Shown: piece by piece, positions 36,223 through 45,409 of the stretch | How positions within the stretch are numbered: position 1 is the stretch's first letter | Layout of the letters: every line of letters starts with the position of its first letter | The notes under the pieces: generated by a model | Seen by the model: the letters and a program-made list of their open reading frames with translations, nothing else | What the model was told of the DNA's origin: nothing | Databases searched by the model: none | Source: an uncultured Christensenella sp. | GTDB taxonomy: Bacteria > Bacillota > Clostridia > Christensenellales > Pumilibacteraceae | Reading direction: 5' to 3' | Assembly: GCA_910579205.1 (NCBI GenBank) | Contig: CAJTTD010000005.1 | Coordinates: forward strand, 1 to 64,000 | DNA length: 64,000 bases | Made by a program: the position numbers and the translations under genes

Positions 36223-38076
36223 TCAGTTAAATTCCGTCTTTTGCCCTATAAAGTCCAATACGGCGTCTATATCCACATTATCCTTGCGCGCTATAAACGC
36301 ATCTACGAGCGACGCGTAATCGGCTTTGAGCTTGTTCAAATGTTTGGCGGATATGCCTACGCTCACATCGAGACCGTCGTTCTTTTCGGATATATCGTCG
36401 GACAGAGTGTAGTAATTTTCCTCTTGAACGAAGAGCATGGGAACTTTGACTTTTACTTCTTCGGTGTCGTCGCCGTTCTGCACGTAAAAATACTGCGTGC
36501 GGAATTCTATATCGTATCTTCTCGACATATTTTTTGCGGACAGCCCGCCGACATTTTTGCTTTCGAACGCGGCAGAATTTCCGTTGACGTAAAACTTTTC
36601 TTCGCTTTGATCGTACTTGACAGAATCTATGCCGCCGACGTCGGCAAGATCGAACCACAGCGTATTGAACTCTACCGTTTTTCCCAAAACCGTTTTCGTT
36701 TCGCGCACTTCGTAACCGAGCATCTCTCCGCTGCGCGCGTCGTACAGTTCGCAAATGTATGAGTCGAACGCTATCATGCCGCTCGCCTTATTTCCGACAG
36801 CCGTAACATGCTCGTCTGTTATGTAAAAGTCTGCCGCGCTCGATATCGCCTTGTCCGTAACGCCGCTCGCGGTGAGAAATTCGTTTATATGCCCGACGAC
36901 GATGCCGTTTTCACGCTTTACCTCAAACATAGCCCGACGCACTCCGCCGTACTTGATAGCGAACTTATAGCTGTTTGCGTCGAACGAGTATGTAAGCGCG
37001 TTGGCGTCGCCGAGCTGTATGCGCACCGTGCGCGTTTCGTCTTTCAGATCCATGCGCAGCGATATTTGAGCGGTCTGCTCGCCCACCAACGGGAACGTCG
37101 CGGTATAGTCGAGCACGCAATATATGTAAGTATCGCTACAGTCTATAGTTACGTTGTATATACCGTTTTTAAAGCTGTAGTGCGCCGTATCGTCGGGGTT
37201 TCCGTCTATATAATTATTGAACGTAGTTACCGCCGCCGCGACTACCGTATCCACGCCCGACAGCGCGTTAAAGAACAGTTCCGACTGCTTAAGATTGTCA
37301 GTTATCATGTGCCACTGCTCGCCGTAACCGTTATGCGGCATGTTATGCTTGTTTACGAAATCGGCGTAATCGCTCTCTTGCGTTTTTACGCCGTCGGCAT
37401 TTGCGAGATTTACCGACGAAGGACGCATTTCAGACGGTATATACGAGTACGGATCGAGTTTGTATCCGCTCGTCAATTTTTTCATAAGCTCTTTTACGTC
37501 TATCTTATCTACATACTTGGCGTACAGAGTTACGTTGCCATCGATAGTTATGGGAAACTGCGCAGCGTTTTTACCATCGCCGTCCGTACACCAGCCCACA
37601 AAACGCTTGCCGTCCAAAACGGGCTTTTCTTCGGGTTCGTCCAAAGTTTCGCCGTACTCGAGCGTTACGTTGCCTTTTTCGTATTCGCCGCCGTTTGCGT
37701 CGAACGTTACGGTATATTTCTGTTTTACCTTGCCCACCGACGCATAATAAGTAACGTCGCCTTTAACTTGCGGTAACGACTGTATGACCTCGCCGCCTTG
37801 AGTCGCGCTCCAACCGTTGACTGTATAGTCCCACTCCGCCGTGTCCGCTTTATCGTATGTATAGTCGGGCACATCGCCCTCTTTTACCGTCGCGGTAGTT
37901 AATAGCGCGCCCGTTTCGTCGCGCCATGTAACGGTGTACGACGGCGTAGTATCGTCGGGCGTCTCGTTACCCCCGCCGTTGCCGTTGCCGCCGCTATTAC
38001 CCGCGCACGCGCATAGACCGAGCGAAAGAGTTGCGGCGACCGCCGCGGCAAGCATCAAACGTTTTTTATTTTTCAT
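36223..38076 (-). CDS. Lipoprotein with InlB/Flg_new-type repeat, 617 aa
   Basis: The signal peptide ends in a lipobox, LCAC (Cys24 region), followed by a Gly/Asn-rich linker, so it is a membrane-anchored surface lipoprotein. Residues ~120-190 match the InlB B-repeat (Listeria-Bacteroides, Flg_new) pattern: YTVTFDANGG near the start, GKRFVGWCTD in the middle and NVTLYAKY at the end. A related divergent unit (YTVTWRDETGA...VNGWSATQGG) precedes it. The remaining ~420 residues are unassigned and may form a lipoprotein beta-domain that binds a ligand. GGAGG is placed eight bases before the ATG. It follows the XRE/membrane regulator by 39 bases on the same strand, so the two may be co-transcribed. 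Confidence 0.85.
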   Translation of the reverse strand: MKNKKRLMLAAAVAATLSLGLCACAGNSGGNGNGGGNETPDDTTPSYTVTWRDETGALLTTATVKEGDVPDYTYDKADTAEWDYTVNGWSATQGGEVIQSLPQVKGDVTYYASVGKVKQKYTVTFDANGGEYEKGNVTLEYGETLDEPEEKPVLDGKRFVGWCTDGDGKNAAQFPITIDGNVTLYAKYVDKIDVKELMKKLTSGYKLDPYSYIPSEMRPSSVNLANADGVKTQESDYADFVNKHNMPHNGYGEQWHMITDNLKQSELFFNALSGVDTVVAAAVTTFNNYIDGNPDDTAHYSFKNGIYNVTIDCSDTYIYCVLDYTATFPLVGEQTAQISLRMDLKDETRTVRIQLGDANALTYSFDANSYKFAIKYGGVRRAMFEVKRENGIVVGHINEFLTASGVTDKAISSAADFYITDEHVTAVGNKASGMIAFDSYICELYDARSGEMLGYEVRETKTVLGKTVEFNTLWFDLADVGGIDSVKYDQSEEKFYVNGNSAAFESKNVGGLSAKNMSRRYDIEFRTQYFYVQNGDDTEEVKVKVPMLFVQEENYYTLSDDISEKNDGLDVSVGISAKHLNKLKADYASLVDAFIARKDNVDIDAVLDFIGQKTEFN

Positions 38077-38115
38077 GAGATATCCTCCGTATTGATCTAT
38101 TTATGTATGCGCCCG

Positions 38116-39012
38116 TCAATCGAGCGTATGTCCTCTGCACATTCTGACCAACTGCGGTATAAAAGTGAACGGCGCTATGATCATCGCGATCACCGCCATC
38201 AACAACAGCGACAAAACGTATATGATTATCCGTATGACAGCAAACAGTATCTTGACGCCCACCAAAAATATAAGTCCGTCGAGATCGAGCGTAAATATAA
38301 CGCCGGGCGTGCCTACTATCTTGCCGCCGAAAGTACATACGTTAAAAACCGCTCCGTGCCAAAACATCTGCGCGGCAAACGTATAAACGATGACTCCGTA
38401 CAAAGCCGCATCAAGCGCGATCTCGCCGCCCGACTTGTATGTATAAAAGTAACATATTATGGCGTATATTACGATCCAGATCAAAGTTATGGGCGCTGCC
38501 CATATCAAACCGCGATCACGGAGCTTGCGTGCGCGCTCATGCTCCGCTCTTTGTTTTTCCGAGGCTTGACGCTCTTGTTTTTCCTTTTGCGCTTTTATTT
38601 CGTTTTCGGTCGCGCGCTTGGCGTTTTCTCTGCGAACGGCGCAAGCTTTACAAACCACTGCGGGCGACGTACTTGCCTCTTCGTCTTTATATACGATCTT
38701 GTTACAGACTTTACAAAACCCCACAATGGCGCGTCCGCCGTTATCCGCGTCTACTGCAGCCGCCGCGTCCGTTTCGCCGTCGTTCTCTTCTTCGGACTGC
38801 TCGTCGAATAATTCGCCGCCTTTCTCGAAGTAGCCTATGGGAACGTTAAACAGTTTGGCAAGCTTTGACACCGTTTCAAAGTCGGGATACGACTCGCCGC
38901 GCTCCCATTTAGATACAGCTTGAAAAGTAACGTTTAACTTAGAGCCTAACTCCGACTGAGTCATTCCGTCGGTTTTTCTCAGCGCCGCTATCTTTTCGCC
39001 GATTTCCATCAT
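38116..39012 (-). CDS. XRE-family regulator fused to zinc ribbon and membrane domain
   Basis: Residues ~2-65 are a Cro/CI helix-turn-helix (MTQSELGSKLNVTFQAVSKWE pattern split over helices 2-3). An acidic linker follows, then a zinc ribbon with CxxC at about 102-105 and 123-126, a Lys/Glu/Arg coiled-coil region, and about four membrane helices in the last 130 residues. The start is taken as ATG at 39012 with AAGGAG eight bases upstream; a second ATG follows immediately. This layout makes a membrane-tethered one-component regulator that could sense metal, redox or the envelope. The lipoprotein downstream is a candidate target. Confidence 0.85.
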   Translation of the reverse strand: MMEIGEKIAALRKTDGMTQSELGSKLNVTFQAVSKWERGESYPDFETVSKLAKLFNVPIGYFEKGGELFDEQSEEENDGETDAAAAVDADNGGRAIVGFCKVCNKIVYKDEEASTSPAVVCKACAVRRENAKRATENEIKAQKEKQERQASEKQRAEHERARKLRDRGLIWAAPITLIWIVIYAIICYFYTYKSGGEIALDAALYGVIVYTFAAQMFWHGAVFNVCTFGGKIVGTPGVIFTLDLDGLIFLVGVKILFAVIRIIIYVLSLLLMAVIAMIIAPFTFIPQLVRMCRGHTLD

Positions 39013-39040
39013 CTGCACATCTCCTTAGTGATACACATCG

Positions 39041-39064
39041 ATAGCGGTGTTTGCAACCGCATCG
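39041..39064. promoter_or_regulatory. Imperfect palindrome upstream of the XRE/membrane regulator
   Basis: CGATAGCGGT and ACCGCATCG arms flank a seven-base centre in the untranslated leader of the regulator gene. It is a possible autoregulatory operator. There is no experimental or comparative support. Confidence 0.35.
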
Positions 39065-39074
39065 ATCGTGTTTA

Positions 39075-39103
39075 ATTATATCACCGCATTGTGCGATTGT
39101 AAA
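39075..39103 (-). promoter_or_regulatory. Promoter of the XRE/membrane regulator
   Basis: Minus strand TTTACA (39103-39098), 17 bases, TATAAT (39080-39075). The leader is about 57 bases and contains the palindrome at 39041-39064. Confidence 0.7.
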
Positions 39104-39194
39104 TGCAAAACGCTAAACGGTCGGTTGAAAACGCTCTACTGTTAGTTGATTTACGATTTTGCTAAATTCAACCTATAATTTAATATATCGATAC

Positions 39195-39223
39195 CAAAAA
39201 GCGACATACGAAGGTATGCCGCT
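39195..39223 (-). terminator. Terminator of the lon-engB unit
   Basis: Minus-strand hairpin with ten-base arms (AGCGGCATAC / GTATGTCGCT, one G-T pair), a CTTC loop and a TTTTT tail, 38 bases after the engB stop. Confidence 0.85.
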
Positions 39224-39260
39224 CTCTATATAAACTATTAAATATTGTCTATCAACTTGT

Positions 39261-39851
39261 TTATCGATCAGACGCCAATATCCCGCCCAAGCGTTCGAGC
39301 ACATCGTCCCGACCCGTTTTGTCGAGCGCGCTCGTTACGATGAGGTCGTCGCGAGCAAGCCCGAGCGATGCGGCGATCTTTATGCGCGAGTTGTATAGCT
39401 GCGATCGCTTCAGCTTGTCCGCTTTCGTCAATATAACGGTAAACGGCAGACAGAGGTCGCGAAGATAATTGATAAGCGTTTTGTCGAGATCGGACGGTTC
39501 TCTGCGGATATCCATCAAGCACAAAACTTGCGCGATGTTTTTTCCGTTTTTAAAGTATTCGTCTATGCTCACGCTCCACTCGTCGCCTATCGATCTCTGC
39601 GCGCTGTTAAAGCCGTATCCCGGAAGGTCGATAAAGTAAAACGGGCTATCCGCGTTTACCTCGAATACGTTGATGAGCCGCGTGCGCCCGGGCGTTGCGG
39701 ACGTTTTGCACAGCTTTGCGCCCATCAACAAATTGAGCAGCGTAGATTTTCCGCAGTTGGATCTGCCAGCCACGCACACTTGCGGCGCGAATTCGTCCGC
39801 CGCCGCGCGGTCGGTACAACTCTTTACGAATTTAGCCGATCTTACTATCAT
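39261..39851 (-). CDS. engB: Ribosome biogenesis GTP-binding protein EngB/YsxC
   Basis: Small GTPase needed for large-subunit assembly. G1 is GRSNCGKS (29-36), the switch region holds KTSATPGRTR, G3 is DLPGYGF, G4 is TKADKL and G5 is TSALDKTG. The 196-aa length is standard. The start overlaps the lon stop by four bases (ATGA). The lon-engB pairing is widespread in Firmicutes. Confidence 0.97.
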   Translation of the reverse strand: MIVRSAKFVKSCTDRAAADEFAPQVCVAGRSNCGKSTLLNLLMGAKLCKTSATPGRTRLINVFEVNADSPFYFIDLPGYGFNSAQRSIGDEWSVSIDEYFKNGKNIAQVLCLMDIRREPSDLDKTLINYLRDLCLPFTVILTKADKLKRSQLYNSRIKIAASLGLARDDLIVTSALDKTGRDDVLERLGGILASDR

Positions 39852-42199
39852 ACGAGTACAGCGTCGAAAACCTGGTCGATATTTTCCACCATGATTATTT
39901 CGAGCTTGTTTTTTACCTCTTGCGGAACGTCAGCAAGATCCTTTTCGTTTTCGCGCGGTATTATGAGCCGTTTGAATCCCGCTCGGAACGCCGCGAGCGA
40001 CTTCTCTTTAAGCCCGCCTATGGCAAGCACTTTGCCGCGCAACGTTACCTCGCCCGTCATAGCGACGTCGTGCGAGACTTTTTTCTGCGAAAATACCGAC
40101 ATGAGCGCCGTAGCTATGGTTATGCCCGCGCTCGGTCCGTCCTTGGGCGTAGCGCCCTCGGGAAAATGCAAGTGCACGTCTTTTTCGGTAAATTCGCTTT
40201 GATCGATACCGAACTTTTGCGCGCGCGAACGCACGAGAGAAAGCGCTGTTATACACGACTCTTTCATTACGTCGCCGAGACTGCCCGTGAGCTTTATTTC
40301 GCCCTTGCCGCCCGAGATAGTTGCGGCTTCGATACTCAGCGTTACGCCGCCCACGCTCGTCCAAGCAAGCCCGTTGGCGCAACCGACGGTATCCGCTTCC
40401 GACACCGCGTCGTCCTTGTATTTTGCGGGGCCCAAAAATTCCGCGACTTCCTTTTTGGTTACCTTAAAGGTTTGCGGCTTTTCTTTTTGTTCTACTATCT
40501 TGAGCGCTATCTTGCGCATTACCGTGGCGATCTCGCGCTCGAGATTGCGCACGCCGCTTTCGCGCGTATAGCCCGAGATAACGTTCATTATCACAGCGTC
40601 GCTCATTTCCACTTTTACGTCGGAAAGACCGTTTGCCGCCACTTCCTTGGGCTTGAGATATTTTTTGGCTATCTGCAGTTTTTCGTCGTAAGTGTAGCCC
40701 GAAAGTTCTATTACCTCCAGCCTATCCAAAAGTGCGGGCGGGAGCGGATCGAGCGAGTTTGCCGTTGTTACGAACATGACCTTGCTCAAGTCGAACGGCA
40801 TATCGAGATAGTTGTCTTTGAAGTTGTAGTTCTGATTGGGATCGAGCACTTCAAGCAGCGCCGACGCAGGGTCGCCGTGCATGTCGGCAGTCATCTTGTC
40901 TATTTCGTCCAGCAAGAACACGGGGTTGTTTACGTTGGCTTGCTTTAGTCCGTTTATGATACGCCCCGGCATTGCCGCAACGTATGTGCGTCTGTGTCCG
41001 CGTATTTCCGCTTCGTCGCGCACGCCGCCGAGCGACATCGTAACAAGCTCCTTGCCCGCCGCGCGCGCTATCGACCGCACTATGGACGTTTTGCCTACGC
41101 CGGGAGGGCCCACAAAGCACAGAATGGGCGATTTAAGGTTGTTTGTCAGTTTGTAAACAGCCAAATACTCGAGAATGCGTTCCTTTACTTTTTCGAGGCC
41201 GTAATGATCCTCGTTCAGCACTTTGCGCGCATGGTCGAGCGCTATGTTATCCACGGTGGACTTGCCCCACGGCAGATCGAGTATCAATTCTATATACGAC
41301 CGCGAGACCGTAGCCTCGGGAGTGGACGGATTCATTTTTTCCAGTCTGGAAATTTCCTTTTCCGCTTTGGAATACGCTATCTCGGGCAATACGTCCTTCA
41401 TGCTTTTGAGCTTGTCGCGAAGCTCGTCTATCTCGTCAGCATCCTCGCCCAGCTCTTCCTTTAACGCGCGTATCTGCTCGCGGATATAGTATTCCTTTTG
41501 GTTTTTGTCGATGTTCTGTCTGACCTTGGCGGTGATACGCTTTTCGAGCGCGCGTATCTCCGTCTCGCGCACAAGCACGGACAATATCTGCTCGTACTGC
41601 TCGGACAGTGTTTTTGTCTGAAGTATGTTCTGCTTTTCGGCATCCGACGTGAATATATATCCCGTGATAGTGGAAACGAATTTTTCCCCGTCGTCCACCG
41701 ATAACGAACTCAACACGTCGCCCGGCATTTTTGTGTCGATGCGGCGATATTCTTTGAACTGTTCTTCCAGCCGTCTTTTGATCGCTTCGAGATACAGCGG
41801 TTCGTCTTCCGCCGTTTCAAACTCTTTGAGAGTAACCTCGAAAAACGGCGTGATAGACACGTAGCTTTCTATCTGCATTCTTCGTCCCGCCGTAAATACG
41901 ACGCGCATTGCGTCGCCGGGGAGGCGCTGTACTTGCTTTATTGACGCGAGAACGCCTACGCGGTAAATATCCTGCGGCGCGGGATTGACCGTAGTCGCGC
42001 GCTTTTGAGCGACCAAAAACACGCTCTCGCCCGATTCCACCGCTTGACTTATCGCAGCATAAGATTTGTCGCGCACAAGATCGAAATGCACGGCTTGACC
42101 GGGAAATACTACCTTACCGCGAAACGCTATCATTTTGTACGTTTTTACGGTCTTGGGTATCTGCTCTGCTCCGATGTTGACTGTACCTTTATTTTCCAT
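39848..42199 (-). CDS. lon: ATP-dependent protease Lon
   Basis: LonA-type cytoplasmic protease for misfolded and regulatory proteins. It has an N-terminal substrate domain (~20-210), a coiled coil (~215-290), an AAA+ module with Walker A GPPGVGKT (364-371) and Walker B VFLLDEIDKM, and a C-terminal serine-lysine protease with PKDGPSAG (Ser690) and GGLKEK (Lys731). The start at 42199 (MENKGTVNIG) has GGTGG just upstream and lies downstream of a promoter. Upstream in-frame codons are rejected because they fall in the promoter. Its 783 aa is normal. Confidence 0.96.
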   Translation of the reverse strand: MENKGTVNIGAEQIPKTVKTYKMIAFRGKVVFPGQAVHFDLVRDKSYAAISQAVESGESVFLVAQKRATTVNPAPQDIYRVGVLASIKQVQRLPGDAMRVVFTAGRRMQIESYVSITPFFEVTLKEFETAEDEPLYLEAIKRRLEEQFKEYRRIDTKMPGDVLSSLSVDDGEKFVSTITGYIFTSDAEKQNILQTKTLSEQYEQILSVLVRETEIRALEKRITAKVRQNIDKNQKEYYIREQIRALKEELGEDADEIDELRDKLKSMKDVLPEIAYSKAEKEISRLEKMNPSTPEATVSRSYIELILDLPWGKSTVDNIALDHARKVLNEDHYGLEKVKERILEYLAVYKLTNNLKSPILCFVGPPGVGKTSIVRSIARAAGKELVTMSLGGVRDEAEIRGHRRTYVAAMPGRIINGLKQANVNNPVFLLDEIDKMTADMHGDPASALLEVLDPNQNYNFKDNYLDMPFDLSKVMFVTTANSLDPLPPALLDRLEVIELSGYTYDEKLQIAKKYLKPKEVAANGLSDVKVEMSDAVIMNVISGYTRESGVRNLEREIATVMRKIALKIVEQKEKPQTFKVTKKEVAEFLGPAKYKDDAVSEADTVGCANGLAWTSVGGVTLSIEAATISGGKGEIKLTGSLGDVMKESCITALSLVRSRAQKFGIDQSEFTEKDVHLHFPEGATPKDGPSAGITIATALMSVFSQKKVSHDVAMTGEVTLRGKVLAIGGLKEKSLAAFRAGFKRLIIPRENEKDLADVPQEVKNKLEIIMVENIDQVFDAVLV

Positions 42200-42219
42200 G
42201 TTCCACCATACCGATATAA

Positions 42220-42248
42220 AGTATAACACATTTGCGACCGAATTACAA
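42220..42248 (-). promoter_or_regulatory. lon promoter
   Basis: Minus strand TTGTAA (42248-42243), 17 bases, TATACT (42225-42220). The leader is only ~14 bases and holds GGTGG. No CIRCE or CtsR box was recognised. Confidence 0.65.
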
Positions 42249-42341
42249 CTGTTTGCAACAAGCCGCAGTATTAGAGTTTTATTAAAAATATCTCTGCCGA
42301 CGCATGCGCTTTGACAAACGCAAAACGCTAAGCCCGCGTAA

Positions 42342-42377
42342 GATAAAAGCCGAATCATTTAATATTCGGCTTTTATC
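42342..42377 (-). terminator. Hairpin terminator downstream of the HAD phosphatase gene
   Basis: Perfect 14-base arms beginning GATAAAAGCCG, with an eight-base loop, 68 bases beyond the stop codon of the gene ending at 42446. The stem contains AAAA/TTTT, as in bidirectional terminators. Confidence 0.75.
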
Positions 42378-42445
42378 GGACAAAAAATAACACCGCCCGT
42401 CAAACTGTTGCGATACTTATAAAAGTCGCTTTTACTCGGCGCGGC

Positions 42446-43144
42446 TCAGACGCTCTCGAGGAACTCTTCGAGTTCTGAAGACCCGCCGTGTGGTAACTCC
42501 GATATATCCGTGTTATCGCCGTTGATTAGACAATCTGTCAACAAGAACACGCGCATGCCGATATTGCGCGCGGGCATGTCGTCGGAAACGTCGTTACCTA
42601 CCATGACGCAATCTTCGGCGGCATAGCCGAGGCTGTCGAGTATCTCCTTGTAATACCCTTCCTTGGGCTTGCAGTAATGTGAATTTTCATAAGACGTTAT
42701 ATGCTTGAACATGCGATCGTCCAGCCCCGCCCAACGCATGCGCGCCGCTTGCGCCACGCGCGGGAATACGGGGTTGGAGGCGATGACCAAGTCGGCGCGG
42801 GATGCAAGCCCTTGCACTACTTTTATCATTCCGTCGTTAGTTCCGCAAAGCTCTTTCAGCCTTTCGAAACCCGTCGAATAAAACTCATCGAATATGTATT
42901 TGTCGTCGTAGACCTTTTGTCCGAAAATATCGGAGAAGCTCCGCCAAAACACATTCTCGTTGACATCCGAACCGTCATTTTTCAGCATGGCGACCGTGCT
43001 TTTCCACACCCCTCCAGCAAGCTTTTGCGGGTCGTAACCGTAACGCGCCGTATGCTCCGCCAAAGCTTTAAAGTATGCGGATGTAAATTCGTTTTGATCC
43101 ATGGGCAACAGCGTGCCGTCGAGATCGAATAGTACAGCTTTCAT
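42446..43144 (-). CDS. HAD-superfamily hydrolase, 232 aa
   Basis: Phosphatase-like HAD fold. Motif I is LFDLDGTLL (Asp8, Asp10), motif II is VIASNPVF, the motif III lysine is in CKPKEGYY, and motif IV is MVGNDVSDDM. The alpha-helical cap between motifs I and II marks a C1 cap member, so small phosphorylated substrates are likely; the specific one is unknown. GGGAGA precedes the ATG by five bases. It lies 90 bases after the malic enzyme gene on the same strand. Confidence 0.88.
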   Translation of the reverse strand: MKAVLFDLDGTLLPMDQNEFTSAYFKALAEHTARYGYDPQKLAGGVWKSTVAMLKNDGSDVNENVFWRSFSDIFGQKVYDDKYIFDEFYSTGFERLKELCGTNDGMIKVVQGLASRADLVIASNPVFPRVAQAARMRWAGLDDRMFKHITSYENSHYCKPKEGYYKEILDSLGYAAEDCVMVGNDVSDDMPARNIGMRVFLLTDCLINGDNTDISELPHGGSSELEEFLESV

Positions 43145-43234
43145 AATATCTCCCGTGTTCCGATGTTAATATAAGCGATCGTATTTCGGCACGATATCCG
43201 TTTACGCCGAAACGATATCATTTTCCTGTTGCGA

Positions 43235-44416
43235 TCACTCGACCGCTTTTCTCGCCACGCCGCTTTTGACTGCGGCTTTTACCACCGCCGCCGATACCGT
43301 TTTTACTACGCGCTTGTCGAGCGGATCGGGCAATATTTTGTTTGCCGAAAGCTCATCGTCGGAGATAAGCGAACTCAGAGCGTACGCCGCCGCGCGCTGC
43401 ATTTCTACGTTTATGTCGCTCGCTCTGCAGTCGAGCGCGCCGCGGAATATGCCGGGGAACATGAGCACGTTGTTTATCTGATTGGGTTGATTGGACGCGC
43501 CCGTTCCCACTACCGCCGCGCCCGCGGCTATAGCTTCGTCGCGCGTTATTTCAGGTACGGGATTGGCGAGCGGAAAGACTATCGCGCCGTCCGCCATGCT
43601 CTTTACCATTTCTCCCGACACTATACGCGGCGCGCTCACGCCCAAAAATACGTCCGCGCCCTTCATTGCGTCGGCTAACGTTCCGTGCATGCCGCTCTTG
43701 TTGGTGAGCTTGGATATTTCGTCGTGCGCGGGATTGGAGTATCTTTCCCCGCTATGCAGAATGCCGCATTTATCCACGCAAACTATATCGCCCGCGCCGA
43801 GATCGATAAAGAACTTGGCTATCGCTATGCCCGCGCTGCCCGCGCCGTTTATCACTATGCGCACGTCCGATATGTTTTTACCTACGACGCGCAACGCGTT
43901 TATTAATGCCGCGCCCGCCACTATTGCCGTGCCGTGCTGATCGTCGTGGAATACGGGTATGTCGCACAGTTCTTTGAGCCGCCGCTCTATCTCGAAACAG
44001 CGCGGCGCGGAAATATCCTCGAGGTTTATACCGCCGTAGCTCTTGGACACCGCCGCCACTATGCGCACTATCTCGTCCGTGTCTTTGGTGTTGAGGCAAA
44101 GCGGCGTCGCGTCGATATCGGCAAACGCTTTAAAAAGCGCGCACTTGCCTTCCATGACGGGCATTGCCGCCTCCGGACCGATATCGCCGAGACCCAATAC
44201 CGCCGTGCCGTCCGTTACTACCGCAACGGTATTGTGCCGCCGCGTCAGCTCGAACGACTTAGCCTTGTCCTTTGCTATTTCCGTACACGCGCGCGACACA
44301 CCGGGGGTGTAGCAGAGCGCAAGGTCGTCCAGTGTTTGTATAGGCGCGCGAAGTTTGACTTCGAGCTTGCCCGCCCAATCGTAATGCTTTTGCAAAGACT
44401 TTTCGTAAACGTCCAT
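43235..44416 (-). CDS. Malic enzyme (NAD(P)-dependent, short bacterial form)
   Basis: Oxidative decarboxylation of malate to pyruvate. It shows the N-terminal CYTPGVSRACTEI motif, VVTDGTAVLGLGDIGPEA, VFHDDQHGTA, and an NAD-binding GAGSAGIAI. The C-terminal NQPNQINNVLMFPGIFRGAL is also characteristic. The 393-aa length matches the short class without a phosphotransacetylase domain. GAGGA lies about 11 bases upstream of the ATG, and a near-consensus promoter lies further up. Confidence 0.95.
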   Translation of the reverse strand: MDVYEKSLQKHYDWAGKLEVKLRAPIQTLDDLALCYTPGVSRACTEIAKDKAKSFELTRRHNTVAVVTDGTAVLGLGDIGPEAAMPVMEGKCALFKAFADIDATPLCLNTKDTDEIVRIVAAVSKSYGGINLEDISAPRCFEIERRLKELCDIPVFHDDQHGTAIVAGAALINALRVVGKNISDVRIVINGAGSAGIAIAKFFIDLGAGDIVCVDKCGILHSGERYSNPAHDEISKLTNKSGMHGTLADAMKGADVFLGVSAPRIVSGEMVKSMADGAIVFPLANPVPEITRDEAIAAGAAVVGTGASNQPNQINNVLMFPGIFRGALDCRASDINVEMQRAAAYALSSLISDDELSANKILPDPLDKRVVKTVSAAVVKAAVKSGVARKAVE

Positions 44417-44480
44417 AAGTTACCGTTCCTCGTGAAATAAATACGCCTAAATAGGCGCATGGATTCGTTTATATATATTA

Positions 44481-44509
44481 AGTATAAGCGCGAAGAGCGC
44501 ATTTGTCAA
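44481..44509 (-). promoter_or_regulatory. Malic enzyme promoter
   Basis: Minus strand TTGACA (44509-44504), 17 bases, TATACT (44486-44481), giving a leader of about 60 bases. Confidence 0.78.
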
Positions 44510-44587
44510 GCGACAAAGCGCACGCCTTAGTAAGCTCGAGGTCGTAAAACGAAAAAGCGCAGACAGCCTTTCGACAAGCCTTATAAG

Positions 44588-44872
44588 CTATCGATCGCCG
44601 TCGGAAGCTTTAACACGCGCCGCAAGCTTTGACTTTTTCCAACAGAGCCACGCTTTATCCAATACCGTACATTTATCATTTTCGAGTATAGCGTCGCACG
44701 GGAATCCATCGCATTTGCCGCAAAACTCAACACCGCGGTCGATCACGCAATCGCGCGTAAAACAATCGCCCGTTTTGTGCGCTTTTAAGCATCCGTCGCA
44801 CTCGCCGCATATATGATCGGGACAACTGCCGCAATAGAACCCGCACTTCCCGATCGTGTCTTTATCTATCAT
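44588..44872 (-). CDS. DUF3795-like cysteine-rich small protein, 94 aa
   Basis: Ten or more cysteines in 94 residues, in a CGFYCGSCPDHICGECDGC start and CGKCDGFPCD middle. This resembles the DUF3795 family of presumed zinc-binding proteins of unknown function. Its start overlaps the NUDIX gene by four bases, so it is the last gene of the rlmD-led operon. No catalytic role can be assigned. Confidence 0.82.
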   Translation of the reverse strand: MIDKDTIGKCGFYCGSCPDHICGECDGCLKAHKTGDCFTRDCVIDRGVEFCGKCDGFPCDAILENDKCTVLDKAWLCWKKSKLAARVKASDGDR

Positions 44873-45378
44873 TTATCGCACCTATCGTCTATAACTATGT
44901 GTTCTATACCGATAGGAAGATCTTTGAGTTTTTGCGCAAAAAAGTTCGGGAACACTTTATGCTCGCCCAGCTCGTCAATAGGCATCCACACTACATATTC
45001 TTTTCCGTCGGCGCAAGTGCTCGTCGAATGCGTTTGCCGAGAGCCGCGCGGCTTCATCAAGTAGAATAGCGTTATCTCGTGTCCGTCATAACCCGACAGC
45101 ACGCTCTTGCTCTTGTCTCGGAAAAAGTTTTCGCAAACAAACGCCAAGCGGGATATCTCGTACCGCACGCCGGTTTCCTCGTACGCCTCCCGCATTGCCG
45201 CCGCAGCCGACGTTTCGCCCAAATGCACCGCGCCGCCTATCGAATAGTAGTAATCGACGACATCATTTGTCGCGAGCAAGACATGTCCGTCCTCTATTAT
45301 CACCGCACCCGCGCGGTATCTGAATCTGTCATTACCGTTGATAAAGCCGCAATTCTTTTCATTTTTATCGTCGAACAT
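44869..45378 (-). CDS. NUDIX hydrolase, 169 aa
   Basis: The NUDIX box is complete: GGAVHLGE, seven residues, then REAYEETGV. It would cleave a nucleoside diphosphate linked to another moiety; the substrate is not predictable. The start at 45378 (MFDDKNEKN) follows a GGAG site that is part of a run of eight G and seven T on the coding strand. The longer in-frame reading upstream overlaps the TIM-barrel gene and lacks a plausible start. It lies 31 bases after that gene. Confidence 0.9.
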   Translation of the reverse strand: MFDDKNEKNCGFINGNDRFRYRAGAVIIEDGHVLLATNDVVDYYYSIGGAVHLGETSAAAAMREAYEETGVRYEISRLAFVCENFFRDKSKSVLSGYDGHEITLFYLMKPRGSRQTHSTSTCADGKEYVVWMPIDELGEHKVFPNFFAQKLKDLPIGIEHIVIDDRCDK

Positions 45379-45409
45379 ATTTTTCTCTCCCCCCCCAAAA
45401 AAACAGATG

